NCBI RefSeq assembly: GCF_001421415.1
Contig: NZ_LMKH01000012.1
Coordinates: forward strand, 62,001 to 126,000
DNA length: 64,000 nt
Direction: 5' to 3'
Source: Sphingomonas sp. Leaf208
Lineage (GTDB): Bacteria; Pseudomonadota; Alphaproteobacteria; Sphingomonadales; Sphingomonadaceae
Made by a program: the position numbers and the translations under genes. The notes below the pieces were generated by a model that saw only the letters and a program-made list of their open reading frames with translations, made no database searches and had not been told where the DNA came from. Positions 51,449-59,723 of this stretch are shown piece by piece (within the stretch, counting starts at the first letter, position 1; the number at the start of each line of letters is the position of its first letter).

Positions 51449-51506
51449 GTGTTTCCCCGCGAAGGCGGGGATCCAGACTGGGCTCCCGCCTTCGCGGGAG
51501 AACAAG
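51449..51506. repeat. Family B hairpin
   Basis: GTGTTTCCCCGCGAAGGCGG and CTCCCGCCTTCGCGGGAGAA with the ATCCAGACTGG loop. First of three different repeats in the 51406-51923 gap. I see no gene in the gap; the sequence between repeats (51507-51594, 51703-51808) is unremarkable. Confidence 0.88.
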
Positions 51507-51594
51507 AAGGGATGGTCGCTGTAGCGTGTTCGGGAGTGGCCACAAAGGTAGTGAACTGTTCCCGAGTCCACTAAAATGCCGCGCACGGACGCTG

Positions 51595-51702
51595 CACCTC
51601 CCCGGCGAAGGCCGGGGCCCAGTTGGGGGCCGGCAGTGGCGCAAGTTGCGCCTCGTTACAGCCACCTTTCCGACTGGGCCCCGGCCTCCGCCGGGGTGGT
51701 GC
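51595..51702. repeat. Family A inverted-repeat element
   Basis: CACCTCCCCGGCGAAGGCCG and GGCCCCGGCCTCCGCCGGGG with an inner CCAGTTGG/CGACTGGG pair. The right arm has CTCC where most copies have TTC, compensated on neither side. Confidence 0.88.
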
Positions 51703-51808
51703 AATTTGGGCGGGGTGGTGTCTCCCCCGGTGGTGCCATTCGGAATGGCGCCAAATGGAGAAGCCACGGCCTCCGAAGGTTAGTGGAGCACGCTAACGCC
51801 CCTTCTGC

Positions 51809-51909
51809 TCCCTCTCCCCTCCGGGGAGAGGGTCGGGGTGAGGGGTAGCCAAGCAGTGCGCCGCTCGGAACAGCCCCTCACCCAACCCTCTCCCCGGAGG
51901 GGAGAGGGC
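51809..51909. repeat. Family C inverted repeat (CCTCTCCC type)
   Basis: CTCCCTCTCCCCTCCGGGGA then GAGGGTCGGGGTGAGGGG faces CCCCTCACCCAACCCTCTCC and CCGGAGGGGAGAGGG. A second copy interrupts the pentose-phosphate operon at 55140-55244. Confidence 0.85.
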
Positions 51910-51923
51910 TCAGGACCCACAAA

Positions 51924-52106
51924 TTACCGCAGCTTGGCGATATTCAGCGAGTCTTCCTTCGCCCGAACCTTCACCGACTCCTCGCTCCGGGTAAGCGCCT
52001 TGGCGATCGCCTTCAGCGCCATGCCCTTCTTCGCCAGCGTATGCAGCTTCTGGATCTCGTCCTGCGTCCAAGCCTGACGATGCCGTTCGAATTTCGCCTC
52101 AGCCAT
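51924..52106 (-). CDS. Small Myb/SANT-like helix-turn-helix protein
   Basis: A 60-residue basic protein with the pattern of a single homeodomain-like/SANT three-helix unit: WTQDEIQKLHTLAKKGMALK (residues 13-32) then AIAKALTRSEESVKVRAKE, with Trp13 as core aromatic and ESVKVRAKE as likely recognition helix. It probably binds DNA. TGATG overlaps the GreA/GreB-like gene, so the two are co-translated. No specific function is known to me. Confidence 0.7.
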   Translation of the reverse strand: MAEAKFERHRQAWTQDEIQKLHTLAKKGMALKAIAKALTRSEESVKVRAKEDSLNIAKLR

Positions 52107-52573
52107 CAGCCATCATCCTTGTCGATCGCCAGAACCTCGATCGCGTCCGGCTTGTCCGCAAACGCAACCGTCTCGCCAACCGCAGCCCCCATCAGCGCGC
52201 GCGCCAACGGTGCCGAGAACGCCAGCCGGTCCTCGCCAGGCTCAGCCTCGTCACCACCGACGATCGCGATCACGCGTTCCATCCCGTTCATCCGAACCCG
52301 AACCCGCGAACCGATTCCGACTTCATCATCCTCGGGCGAAGGCGCGAGTGCGGCGGTCGTCTGCCGCGTATGCCAATAGCGCAGGTCGCGCAGCAGCAGC
52401 TTGCGCGCCTCCTCGTCGGTTTCAGCCGCAACCGCCGCCTCGATCTCCGTCACCCGCTCGCCGAGTAGCCGCAACCCCCGCGCCGTGACCAGATTAGGCC
52501 CCGGCGCGATCGGCTGCTCGAACTTGGGTTCGAGATGTTCCTCGTCACTCTCGCGACGAAACGCGACGCTCAT
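52106..52573 (-). CDS. GreA/GreB-family transcription factor-like protein
   Basis: A 155-residue protein with a shortened N-terminal coiled coil (ARGLRLLGERVTEIEAAVAA, residues 31-50) and a C-terminal FKBP-like Gre domain (GIGSRVRVRMNGMERVIAIV; EPGEDRLAFSAPLARALMGA; VGETV). The usual paired acidic tip (DE/DxE) of true GreA is not clear, so RNA cleavage stimulation is uncertain; Rnk-like or other secondary-channel roles are possible. Four bases separate its start from the end of the upstream HAD gene. Confidence 0.82.
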   Translation of the reverse strand: MSVAFRRESDEEHLEPKFEQPIAPGPNLVTARGLRLLGERVTEIEAAVAAETDEEARKLLLRDLRYWHTRQTTAALAPSPEDDEVGIGSRVRVRMNGMERVIAIVGGDEAEPGEDRLAFSAPLARALMGAAVGETVAFADKPDAIEVLAIDKDDG

Positions 52574-52577
52574 GCCC

Positions 52578-53321
52578 TTACTTCAGGCACGCGACGATCC
52601 CGGCGATCGCCGCCAGCGTGCCATCGACGTTCTTCACCTTCACGACGTCGAGCCCAAGCTGCTCCGCCGGATAATCATTCCCGCCCGGGAAGATCGCGTC
52701 GCCGATGAACATCATCTTGTCGAGCGCGATGCCGCTCGCCTCGTTGAGCTTCTTCAGCCCATACGCCTTGTCGACACCCTCGCGCGTGATGTCGATCGAG
52801 GTCGCGCCGCCCATGTTGATCGACAGCCCCGGCAGGCGCTTCTGCAGATCGGCCTGGATCACCTTGCGCTTGGCGAAGTCGGGATCCCAGCTGTGCTTGG
52901 CATCGATCGGCGCTTCCTGACCGAGCGCGGAGAACGTGATCTGGCTGCCACGATCCTCGATCCGCTCGCCCCAGGTCTTTTCCGGCACGAACCCGGTGGC
53001 TTCCAACGACTCGTCGAACGCCTTAAGGATCTTCTGCTTCTCGTCGTCCTCGAACAGCTCGGCATACACCGCGCGCCATTCGCCATCGAACCGGTACAGC
53101 TTCGTGCCCGTCGTCGGCATCAGCCACAGCTTGGTGCGATCGGCTCGCTCGGGCAGGCGCGACGCGACCTGCTTTTCGAACTGCGGCCAGTCGCCGCCCG
53201 AGATCACCGCGACATGCGCGACGTCGAGCAGGTTCGCCAACGCCTCGCCCATCGGCTCCTGCAAGGGCTGCTTGCTCTCGGCCAGCGTTCCGTCGAGGTC
53301 GAAGGCAACGAGGTCTTTCAT
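52578..53321 (-). CDS. HAD-IIB phosphatase/phosphomannomutase-like protein
   Basis: A 247-residue HAD protein. DLDGTLAESKQ (residues 8-18) resembles the eukaryotic phosphomannomutase DVDGT motif; ISGGDWPQF, NMGGATSIDITREGVDKAYG and MFIGDAIFPGGNDYPAEQLG near the C terminus also match the PMM2/SPP-like group. It could be a phosphomannomutase or a sugar-phosphate phosphatase; the type IIB cap sits at about residues 80-180. Its ATG overlaps the stop of the preceding HAD gene, giving two adjacent HAD-IIB genes in a sugar-phosphate operon. Confidence 0.8.
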   Translation of the reverse strand: MKDLVAFDLDGTLAESKQPLQEPMGEALANLLDVAHVAVISGGDWPQFEKQVASRLPERADRTKLWLMPTTGTKLYRFDGEWRAVYAELFEDDEKQKILKAFDESLEATGFVPEKTWGERIEDRGSQITFSALGQEAPIDAKHSWDPDFAKRKVIQADLQKRLPGLSINMGGATSIDITREGVDKAYGLKKLNEASGIALDKMMFIGDAIFPGGNDYPAEQLGLDVVKVKNVDGTLAAIAGIVACLK

Positions 53322-54130
53322 GCGGAAACTCCGGTCAGGATAAAGGTGTCGATCGCGTGCGCGACGCCGTCGGCATCGTTCGCGCTGGTAATCTCGTGCG
53401 CGACGTCGCGGACGGCTTGCGGTGCATTTCCCATCGCGATCGCCAGCTTGGCGCGCTTGAGCATCGCGATGTCGTTGGCCTGATCGCCGATCGCCGCGGT
53501 CTCGGTCAGCGAGATCCCGAACGCGTCCGCCAGTTCCTCGATCCCACTGCCCTTGTTGCCGGCCACCGGCGTGATGTCGAGATAATAGGTCTGCGACTGG
53601 ACGATCGTGGCCTGCGAATCGAACTTCGCGGCAACCTTGGCATGCAGGTCGCGCAACAGGTCCTCGTCGTCGCTGACGAACGTGACCTTGTCCGCCTTGG
53701 CGAGCAGAGCGGTGAAGTCGGAGACGATCACCGGATCCTGCGCGGAGGCCTTCTTCTCGCTGCCGACATGGCCGCCCTTTTCGGTGCTGGCGTACCAGAC
53801 GTCGTCCGCGAAGAACCACGTATCGACCGGCGCGTCACCGATGATATCCATCGCACCGCGGACGACGTCGACGTCGATCATGTGGTGCTCGATCACGGTG
53901 CCGTCGCGCTTGAAGACGATCCCGCCGTTGAACGCGCCCATCGGCTCGTCGATGCCGAGCAACTCCGCGATCGGCATCATCCCCGAGCGCGGCCGCGCGC
54001 TGATGATCGTGAAGCCGAGGCCGGCCGCCTTCAGTCGCTTGACCGCGTCGACGGTGGCGGGCGTAACCTTCTTCTCCTTGTCGACGAGCGTACCGTCGAC
54101 ATCGGAAACGAGGAGCTTGATATCGCTCAT
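53318..54130 (-). CDS. Cof-type HAD-IIB sugar-phosphate phosphatase
   Basis: A 270-residue Cof/YbjI-like HAD phosphatase. Nucleophile motif DVDGTLVDKEKK, ISARPRSGM, GNKGSGIEELADAFGI and GDQANDIAMLKRAKLAIAMG are the four HAD motifs in order. The cap domain includes TWFFADDVWYAST. The start chosen is ATG 54130; a GTG at 54142 overlaps the gnd stop and is possible. The position after gnd suggests a sugar-phosphate from the same pathway as substrate. Confidence 0.88.
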   Translation of the reverse strand: MSDIKLLVSDVDGTLVDKEKKVTPATVDAVKRLKAAGLGFTIISARPRSGMMPIAELLGIDEPMGAFNGGIVFKRDGTVIEHHMIDVDVVRGAMDIIGDAPVDTWFFADDVWYASTEKGGHVGSEKKASAQDPVIVSDFTALLAKADKVTFVSDDEDLLRDLHAKVAAKFDSQATIVQSQTYYLDITPVAGNKGSGIEELADAFGISLTETAAIGDQANDIAMLKRAKLAIAMGNAPQAVRDVAHEITSANDADGVAHAIDTFILTGVSA

Positions 54131-54138
54131 GCCACCGC

Positions 54139-55122
54139 TCACTGGGGCATCTCGACGTGACCGCCAAAGCCATAGCGCATCGCCGACAACAGCTTGTCGC
54201 CGAACGTATGGTCCACGCGGCTACGATAGCGCGCATACAGCGCGGCGCTCAGCACGTTGGCGGGCACCTTCTCCTCCATCGCCGCGTCGATCGTCCACTG
54301 GCCCTCGCCCGAGTCCGCGACGCTGCCGCTGAACCCTTCGAGCGTGCCGTCCTTCGCCAGCGCGATCGCCGACAGGTCGAGCAGCCACGACGAGATCACG
54401 CTGCCGCGACGCCAGACTTCGGCGACGTCGGTCAGGTTGATGTCGAAGCGCTCCTCCTCGACGACGTGCTCGCCGGATTTGCCCTTGAGGATGTCGAAGC
54501 CCTCGGCATAGGCCTGCATCAGGCCGTATTCGATGCCGTTATGGACCATCTTGACGAAGTGCCCGGCACCCGAGGGGCCTGCATGGATATAGCCCTTCTC
54601 GGCGCGCGGATCGGCCTGGCCTTCGACGCGGCCCGGCGTGCGGACGATCGTCCCCATGCCCGGCGCGAGCGTCTCGAAGATCGGATCGAGCAGGTCGACC
54701 GTTTCCTTGTCGCCGCCGATCATCATGCAATAGCCGCGCTCGAGACCCCACACGCCGCCCGACGTGCCGACGTCGACATAGTGGATGCCCTTCTCGGCCA
54801 GTTCCTTCGCGCGGCGGACGTCGTCCTTGTAGAAGCTGTTGCCGCCGTCGATGATGATATCGCCCGAATTCGACTTCGCGGCGATCGCCTGGACGGTGCT
54901 CTCGGTCGGCTCGCCTGCGGGGACCATGACCCACCAGATCGCCGGGGTGTCGAGCTTGGCGTGCATGTCGTCAAGCGAGTCCGCACCGATCGCGCCGTCG
55001 GCAGCGAGCTTCTTCACGGCTTCGGCATCGCGGTCGAACGCGACGACTTCGTGGCCGTTCTTCATCAGCCGGCGCGCGATGTTGCCGCCCATCCGGCCGA
55101 GGCCGATCAGTCCGATCTTCAT
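54139..55122 (-). CDS. gnd: 6-phosphogluconate dehydrogenase, decarboxylating (short GntZ/YqeC type)
   Basis: Oxidises 6-phosphogluconate to ribulose-5-phosphate and CO2. The 327-residue length marks the short bacterial type, which in studied members often uses NAD rather than NADP; Asp at the end of strand two (AFDRD) fits NAD. Cofactor motif [13 protein letters not shown] (residues 7-19), [30 protein letters not shown], and the catalytic segment [16 protein letters not shown] with Lys and His-Asn. ATG 55122 is the family start; in-frame sequence upstream is translated repeat. Confidence 0.94.
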   Translation of the reverse strand: MKIGLIGLGRMGGNIARRLMKNGHEVVAFDRDAEAVKKLAADGAIGADSLDDMHAKLDTPAIWWVMVPAGEPTESTVQAIAAKSNSGDIIIDGGNSFYKDDVRRAKELAEKGIHYVDVGTSGGVWGLERGYCMMIGGDKETVDLLDPIFETLAPGMGTIVRTPGRVEGQADPRAEKGYIHAGPSGAGHFVKMVHNGIEYGLMQAYAEGFDILKGKSGEHVVEEERFDINLTDVAEVWRRGSVISSWLLDLSAIALAKDGTLEGFSGSVADSGEGQWTIDAAMEEKVPANVLSAALYARYRSRVDHTFGDKLLSAMRYGFGGHVEMPQ

Positions 55123-55139
55123 GGGGAATTCCTTGCTTA

Positions 55140-55244
55140 CCCCCTCTCCCCGCCGGGGAGAGGGTTGGGGTGACGGGCAGTTGGGGAGGGCAGCGCTCGC
55201 GGCGCCCCTCACCCCGGCCCTCTCCCTGGAGGGGAGAGGGGGCA
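55140..55244. repeat. Family C inverted repeat inside the pentose-phosphate operon
   Basis: CCCCCTCTCCCCGCCGGGGA then GAGGGTTGGGGTGACGGG faces GCCCCTCACCCCGGCCCTCT and CCCTGGAGGGGAGAGGGGG. It separates tal from gnd, the only large gap in an otherwise overlapping gene series. Confidence 0.85.
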
Positions 55245-55248
55245 GAAG

Positions 55249-56373
55249 TTACGCCGTCGCGGGCTGCTTCTTGGCGATCGAGCCGAGCAGGTCGTCGAAC
55301 GCCTTCACGAACGAAGCGACGCCCTCCTCGACCAGCTTGCCGGTCACGCCGTTGAGGTCGAGACCCAGCCGCTCGGCTTCGGCCAGCGTGTGCTTGGCGC
55401 CCTCGACGTCCTGCGTGATCGTCTCCGCTGCGGTGCCGTGGTCGCGGAACGCGTCCATCGTCTTGGGCGGCATCGTGTTGACCGTATCCTTGCCGATCAG
55501 CGTGTCGATGTAGAGCGTATCGGGATAGCTCGGATCCTTCACGCCGGTCGACGCCCACAGCAGACGCTGCGGCTGCGCACCCTTGGCGGCAAGCGCCTGC
55601 CAGCGGTCCGACTTCAGGAAGTCGAGATACCATTGATACGCCATCTTCGCATTGGCGATCGCGACCTTGCCGCGCACCGCCTTCAGCGCCTCGGCATCGG
55701 CATCGCCCTTCTCAAGACGTGCATCGATCTCCTTGTCGATCGACGAATCGATCCGGCTGACGAAGAAACTGGCAACGCTGGCGATCTTGTCGATCGGCTG
55801 CCCCTGCTTGACGCGCTCCTCGAGACCCGCCGCATACGCCTCCGCAACGCGAATATACGCGTCCAGTGCGAACAGCAGCGTGACGTTGACGTTGATACCG
55901 CTCGCGATCGTTGACGAGATCGCCGGACCGCCCGCGAGCGTCCCCGGGATCTTGATCATCAAGTTCGGCCGATCGACCATCCCCCACAGCTTCTTCGCCT
56001 CGGCGATCGTCGCGTCGGTATCGTCCGAAATGTACGGCGACACCTCAAGACTGACATAGCCGTCCTTCGCGTCGAGCTTGTCATAGACCGGCTTCAACGT
56101 CTCCGCCGCCGCCTTGATATCCTGGATCGCCAGATGCTCGTAGCGGTCGATCGTCGCCGCGCCGGCATGCTGCTTGTCGTACTCGGCCAGCGTCGAGTCA
56201 TAGGCATCGCCGTGACCCATCGCCTTTTCGAAGATCGACGGATTCGAAGTGACGCCGGTCAGGCCATCCTCGTCGACCAGCTTCTGGAGACCACCGGCCT
56301 CCAGGAACTTCCGGTCGACGAAATCGAGCCATACCGCCTGGCCGAAGCCTTCGAGATCGTTGAGCGCACCCAT
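55249..56373 (-). CDS. tal: Transaldolase
   Basis: Transfers dihydroxyacetone units in the non-oxidative pentose-phosphate pathway, 374 residues, the longer TalB-like subfamily found with Tkt in many bacteria. Seen: WLDFVDRKFLEAGGLQKLVD, GVTSNPSIFEKA (residues 40-51), Schiff-base Lys141 in LMIKIPGT, NVTLLFALDAY and FFVSRIDSSID. ATG 56373 overlaps the tkt stop (TGATG). Confidence 0.96.
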   Translation of the reverse strand: MGALNDLEGFGQAVWLDFVDRKFLEAGGLQKLVDEDGLTGVTSNPSIFEKAMGHGDAYDSTLAEYDKQHAGAATIDRYEHLAIQDIKAAAETLKPVYDKLDAKDGYVSLEVSPYISDDTDATIAEAKKLWGMVDRPNLMIKIPGTLAGGPAISSTIASGINVNVTLLFALDAYIRVAEAYAAGLEERVKQGQPIDKIASVASFFVSRIDSSIDKEIDARLEKGDADAEALKAVRGKVAIANAKMAYQWYLDFLKSDRWQALAAKGAQPQRLLWASTGVKDPSYPDTLYIDTLIGKDTVNTMPPKTMDAFRDHGTAAETITQDVEGAKHTLAEAERLGLDLNGVTGKLVEEGVASFVKAFDDLLGSIAKKQPATA

Positions 56374-58463
56374 CACTTGGTCTCCATCACTTGGCGGGCG
56401 ACCTTGACGACATTGTCGACGGTGAACCCGAACTTGTCCTGCAGCTTGGCGAGCGGTGCCGAAGCCCCGAAGGTCGACATCGTCACGGTCGCGCCGTCGA
56501 GGCCGACATAACGGTCCCAACCGATCGACCCAGCCATCTCGACCGCAACGCGCGCCCGCACTTCGCGCGGCAACACGCTTTCCTTGTACGCGGCGTCCTG
56601 CAGTTCGTAGCGATACCAGCTCGGCATCGACACGACCCGGCTCTTCACGCCGTCCGCCGTCAGCTTCTCGTGCGCCTCGACGACCAGCGACACTTCGCTG
56701 CCGGTCGCGATCAGGATCACGTCGGGCGTGCCGTCACTATCCGCGAGGACATAGCCGCCCTTTTCGAGCCCGTCTGCGCTCGCATATTTGGTGCGGTCGA
56801 GCGTCGGGAGAGCCTGGCGCGACATGATCAGCGCCGCTGGCGTGCTGGCGTCCTTCAGGACCGCCTTCCACGCCGCGACGACTTCGTTCGCGTCGCTCGG
56901 GCGGATCGTGTCGAGACCGGGGATCGCGCGCAGCGTGGCGAGATGCTCGATCGGCTGGTGCGTCGGGCCGTCCTCGCCGACACCGATCGAGTCGTGCGTG
57001 AACACCCAGATCGCGCCGACTTCCATGATTGCGGACAGGCGCACCGGCGCGCGCATGTAGTCCGCGAACACCAGGAAGGTGGAGCCGTACGAACGCAGAT
57101 GCGACAGCGCCATGCCGTTGACGATTGCGCCCATGCCGTGTTCGCGGATGCCGAAATGGAAGTTCCGGCCGGCGTAGTTCTCCGCCTCGAACGAGGGCTG
57201 GCCCTTGATGTCGGTCTTGGTCGACGGCGCGAGATCGGCCGAACCGCCGATCAGCCACGGCACCTTGGCGGCGATCGCGTTGAGCACCTTGCCACCCGAA
57301 TCGCGGCTGGCGACGCCCTTGGCATCCGCCTCGAACGTCGGGATGTCGGCATCCCAGCCCTCGGGCAGCTCGTCCTTGAGCAACAGATCGAGCTCTGCGG
57401 ACAGCTCGGGATAGGCACCACGATACTTGTCGGTCAGCGCGACCCACTCGTCGCGCAGCTTGGCGCCACGCTCCGCGATCGCACCGTTGAAATGCTCGAT
57501 CACGCCGTCGGGCACGTAGAACGACTTGTCCTCGGGCCAGCCATAAGCCTTCTTCGTGATGCGGATATTCTCCTCGCCGAGCGGCTCGCCGTGCGCCTTC
57601 TCGCTGCCTGCCTTGGGGCTGCCGTAGCCGATGACCGAATGCACGACGATGAAGGTCGGCTTGTCATTGGTCGCCTTGAACGTCTCGATCGCGCGGCTCA
57701 GCGCGGCGGTGTCGTTCGCGTCGTCGATATGGATGACGTTCCAGCCATAGGCGTCGAAGCGCAGGCCGACATCCTCGTCGAACGCGAGATCGGTCGCGCC
57801 CTCGATCGAGATATGGTTGCTGTCGTAGATCCAGCAGAGGTTGCTGAGCTTGAGGTGGCCGGCAAGGCTCGCCGCCTCGGCCGAGACGCCCTCCATCATG
57901 TCGCCGTCGCCACAGATCGTGTAGACGTCATGGTCGAACAGCGTGAAGCCATCCTTGTTGTAGCGCGCCGCAAGCCAGCGCTCGGCGATCGCCATGCCGA
58001 CCGAATTGCCGCAACCCTGGCCGAGCGGACCCGTCGTGGTCTCGACGCCGGTGGTGTGGCGATATTCGGGGTGACCCGGCGTCTTCGACGACAGCTGGCG
58101 GAACTGCTCGATATCCTCGAGGCTGACGGCCTCCTTGCCGGTCTTATTACCGTCAGCGTCGATCTCTTCGATCTTGGCGAGGTGGATCAGCGAATAGAGC
58201 AGCATGGACGCATGGCCGACCGACAGCACGAAGCGATCGCGGTTGGGCCAGTCGGCGTGTTTGGGATCATAGCGCAGGAACTTCGACCAAAGCGTGTAGC
58301 CGACCGGCGCGAGCGCCATGGGGGTGCCGGGATGGCCCGAATTGGCCTTCTGCACCGCGTCCATCGACAGCGTGCGGATGGTATCGATCGCCAGACGCTC
58401 GGGGGAGCCGTCCTCGTGCAGCATAGGGTCCGCCTTGGTGGGGGCGGTTGCGGTATCGGTCAT
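56373..58463 (-). CDS. tkt: Transketolase
   Basis: Thiamine-diphosphate enzyme of the pentose-phosphate pathway, 696 residues. Thiamine-binding GDGDMMEGVSAEAASLAGHL with LCWIYDSNHISIEG, substrate-binding HPGTPMALAPVGYTLW near the N terminus, and the pyrimidine domain GIREHGMGAIVNGMALSHLR and HDSIGVGEDGPTHQPIEHLA. No sign of truncation. Overlaps tal; rpiA lies 69 bp upstream. Confidence 0.97.
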   Translation of the reverse strand: MTDTATAPTKADPMLHEDGSPERLAIDTIRTLSMDAVQKANSGHPGTPMALAPVGYTLWSKFLRYDPKHADWPNRDRFVLSVGHASMLLYSLIHLAKIEEIDADGNKTGKEAVSLEDIEQFRQLSSKTPGHPEYRHTTGVETTTGPLGQGCGNSVGMAIAERWLAARYNKDGFTLFDHDVYTICGDGDMMEGVSAEAASLAGHLKLSNLCWIYDSNHISIEGATDLAFDEDVGLRFDAYGWNVIHIDDANDTAALSRAIETFKATNDKPTFIVVHSVIGYGSPKAGSEKAHGEPLGEENIRITKKAYGWPEDKSFYVPDGVIEHFNGAIAERGAKLRDEWVALTDKYRGAYPELSAELDLLLKDELPEGWDADIPTFEADAKGVASRDSGGKVLNAIAAKVPWLIGGSADLAPSTKTDIKGQPSFEAENYAGRNFHFGIREHGMGAIVNGMALSHLRSYGSTFLVFADYMRAPVRLSAIMEVGAIWVFTHDSIGVGEDGPTHQPIEHLATLRAIPGLDTIRPSDANEVVAAWKAVLKDASTPAALIMSRQALPTLDRTKYASADGLEKGGYVLADSDGTPDVILIATGSEVSLVVEAHEKLTADGVKSRVVSMPSWYRYELQDAAYKESVLPREVRARVAVEMAGSIGWDRYVGLDGATVTMSTFGASAPLAKLQDKFGFTVDNVVKVARQVMETK

Positions 58464-58532
58464 GGAAGAAGCCTCGCTCTAGACGGTGACCGAACGCCGC
58501 GCATCCGATCTGGTTGCCAACATAGGATGCCT

Positions 58533-59213
58533 TTAGTCGGATGCACCCATCCGTTCCAGTCGCGTAACGACGCCGTTCGTTGCAATATACGCGGCATCGA
58601 CCTCGTCGAGGAACAGGCCGTGGCCGAGAATACCGGGGATCGCGGCAAGGGTGGCGGCGGTCGCGCGGGGGTCGTCGAGGTTGGCGAAGTGGCAGTCGAT
58701 GACGAGATTGCCTTGGTCCGTCCGGTAGTTGTCGCGGATCGTTGGGGCGGCTTTCATGTCCGTGAGGACGCGCATGACGTAGGCGATGGCGAAGGGGAGT
58801 ACTTCGACCGGCAGCTTGGCGGCACCGATCCGGTCGACCCGCTTGGAGCCGTCGGCGATCACGACCATCCGTGCCGAGGCTGCGGCGACGATCTTCTCGC
58901 GCAGCATCGCCCCACCTGCGCCCTTGATGGCGAAACACCGCGAGTCGATCTCGTCCGCGCCGTCTATGGTTAGGTCGACGTGGGCGATGGTGGCGAAGTC
59001 GAGAATCTCGATGCCGAGTTCGCGGGCGAGTTTGCCGGAGGCTTCGGACGTGACGACGGCGTGCATCTGCAGGCCCTCCGCGACTCGTTCGCCGAGCGCC
59101 TGGATTGCGAACGCCGCGGTCGAGCCAGTCCCGAGTCCGACCAGCATCCCGTCCCGAACTTCCGCCACAGCCGCAACGGCAGCCGCCTTCTTGTCATCAT
59201 CGATCGAAGCCAT
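58533..59213 (-). CDS. rpiA: Ribose-5-phosphate isomerase A
   Basis: Interconverts ribose-5-phosphate and ribulose-5-phosphate, 226 residues. Signatures: VGLGTGSTAAFAIQALGERV (residues 25-44), DLTIDGADEID with catalytic Asp, IKGAGGAMLREKIVA with catalytic Glu, and the C-terminal HGLFLDEVDAAYIAT. First gene of the rpiA-tkt-tal-gnd-HAD-HAD-gre unit; the promoter should lie in 59214-59304. Confidence 0.96.
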   Translation of the reverse strand: MASIDDDKKAAAVAAVAEVRDGMLVGLGTGSTAAFAIQALGERVAEGLQMHAVVTSEASGKLARELGIEILDFATIAHVDLTIDGADEIDSRCFAIKGAGGAMLREKIVAAASARMVVIADGSKRVDRIGAAKLPVEVLPFAIAYVMRVLTDMKAAPTIRDNYRTDQGNLVIDCHFANLDDPRATAATLAAIPGILGHGLFLDEVDAAYIATNGVVTRLERMGASD

Positions 59214-59304
59214 CAGCCCACCCTATTCGTCATGCCGGGCTCGTTCCGGCATTCACGCTTGAACACATCCCAGAGGATTTAGTTTGGAGGACCCGCACAA
59301 CAAG

Positions 59305-59412
59305 CACCACCCCGGCGAAGGCCGGGGCCCAGTTGGAAAGGTCGCAGTAACGACGGACCGCGCTCCGTTAGCACCGTCCCCCAACTGGGCCCCGGCCTCC
59401 GCCGGGGTGGTG
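59305..59412. repeat. Family A inverted-repeat element
   Basis: CACCACCCCGGCGAAGGCCG and CCCCGGCCTCCGCCGGGGTG arms with CCAGTTGG/CCAACTGG boxes. Located in the divergent 59214-59723 gap, which otherwise contains only the family B copy at 59493 and the efflux operon promoter region. Confidence 0.9.
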
Positions 59413-59492
59413 CAGTAGCGCAAGAGCTATGCGGTGGTTCTCGATCGCGGTGGCTGCATGGTGGTGAGTGTGAGTGCGGGAGAGCACTCTTC

Positions 59493-59550
59493 CTTGTTCT
59501 CCCGCGAAGGCGGGAGCCCAGTCTGGGTCCCCGCCTTCGCGGGGAAACAA
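59493..59550. repeat. Family B hairpin
   Basis: CTTGTTCTCCCGCGAAGGCG and CCCCGCCTTCGCGGGGAAAC with an AGTCTGGG loop. The 170 bp that follow, up to the efflux start, show no gene and no recognisable regulator site. Confidence 0.9.
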
Positions 59551-59723
59551 TTCTTGGGACGTTGGCGAGCCTTACGTTGCACAAAACGCCCCCAACCAAT
59601 CAAACAGGTTACTCTTTCTTCCCTATTTCTCACCCGCGCTTTTCAACTGACATACTTCTGGTACATCCTCGTGGTTTAGGCCGACCAACAGCTGCCACCA
59701 CCGATCGCGAGCGGATACCAAAC

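Noticed and set aside
51449..51909. Clustered palindromes considered as a CRISPR array
   Set aside because: Three different repeat types, no regular spacing, no unique spacers of constant length, and no cas genes.
55123..55212. N-terminal extension of gnd containing [13 protein letters not shown]
   Set aside because: It is translated family C repeat. The true start at 55122 gives the exact family N terminus.
56391..58973. 860-codon open frame opposite tkt and rpiA
   Set aside because: Shadow of two certain genes with no domain pattern; low-complexity Arg/Asp/Val content.
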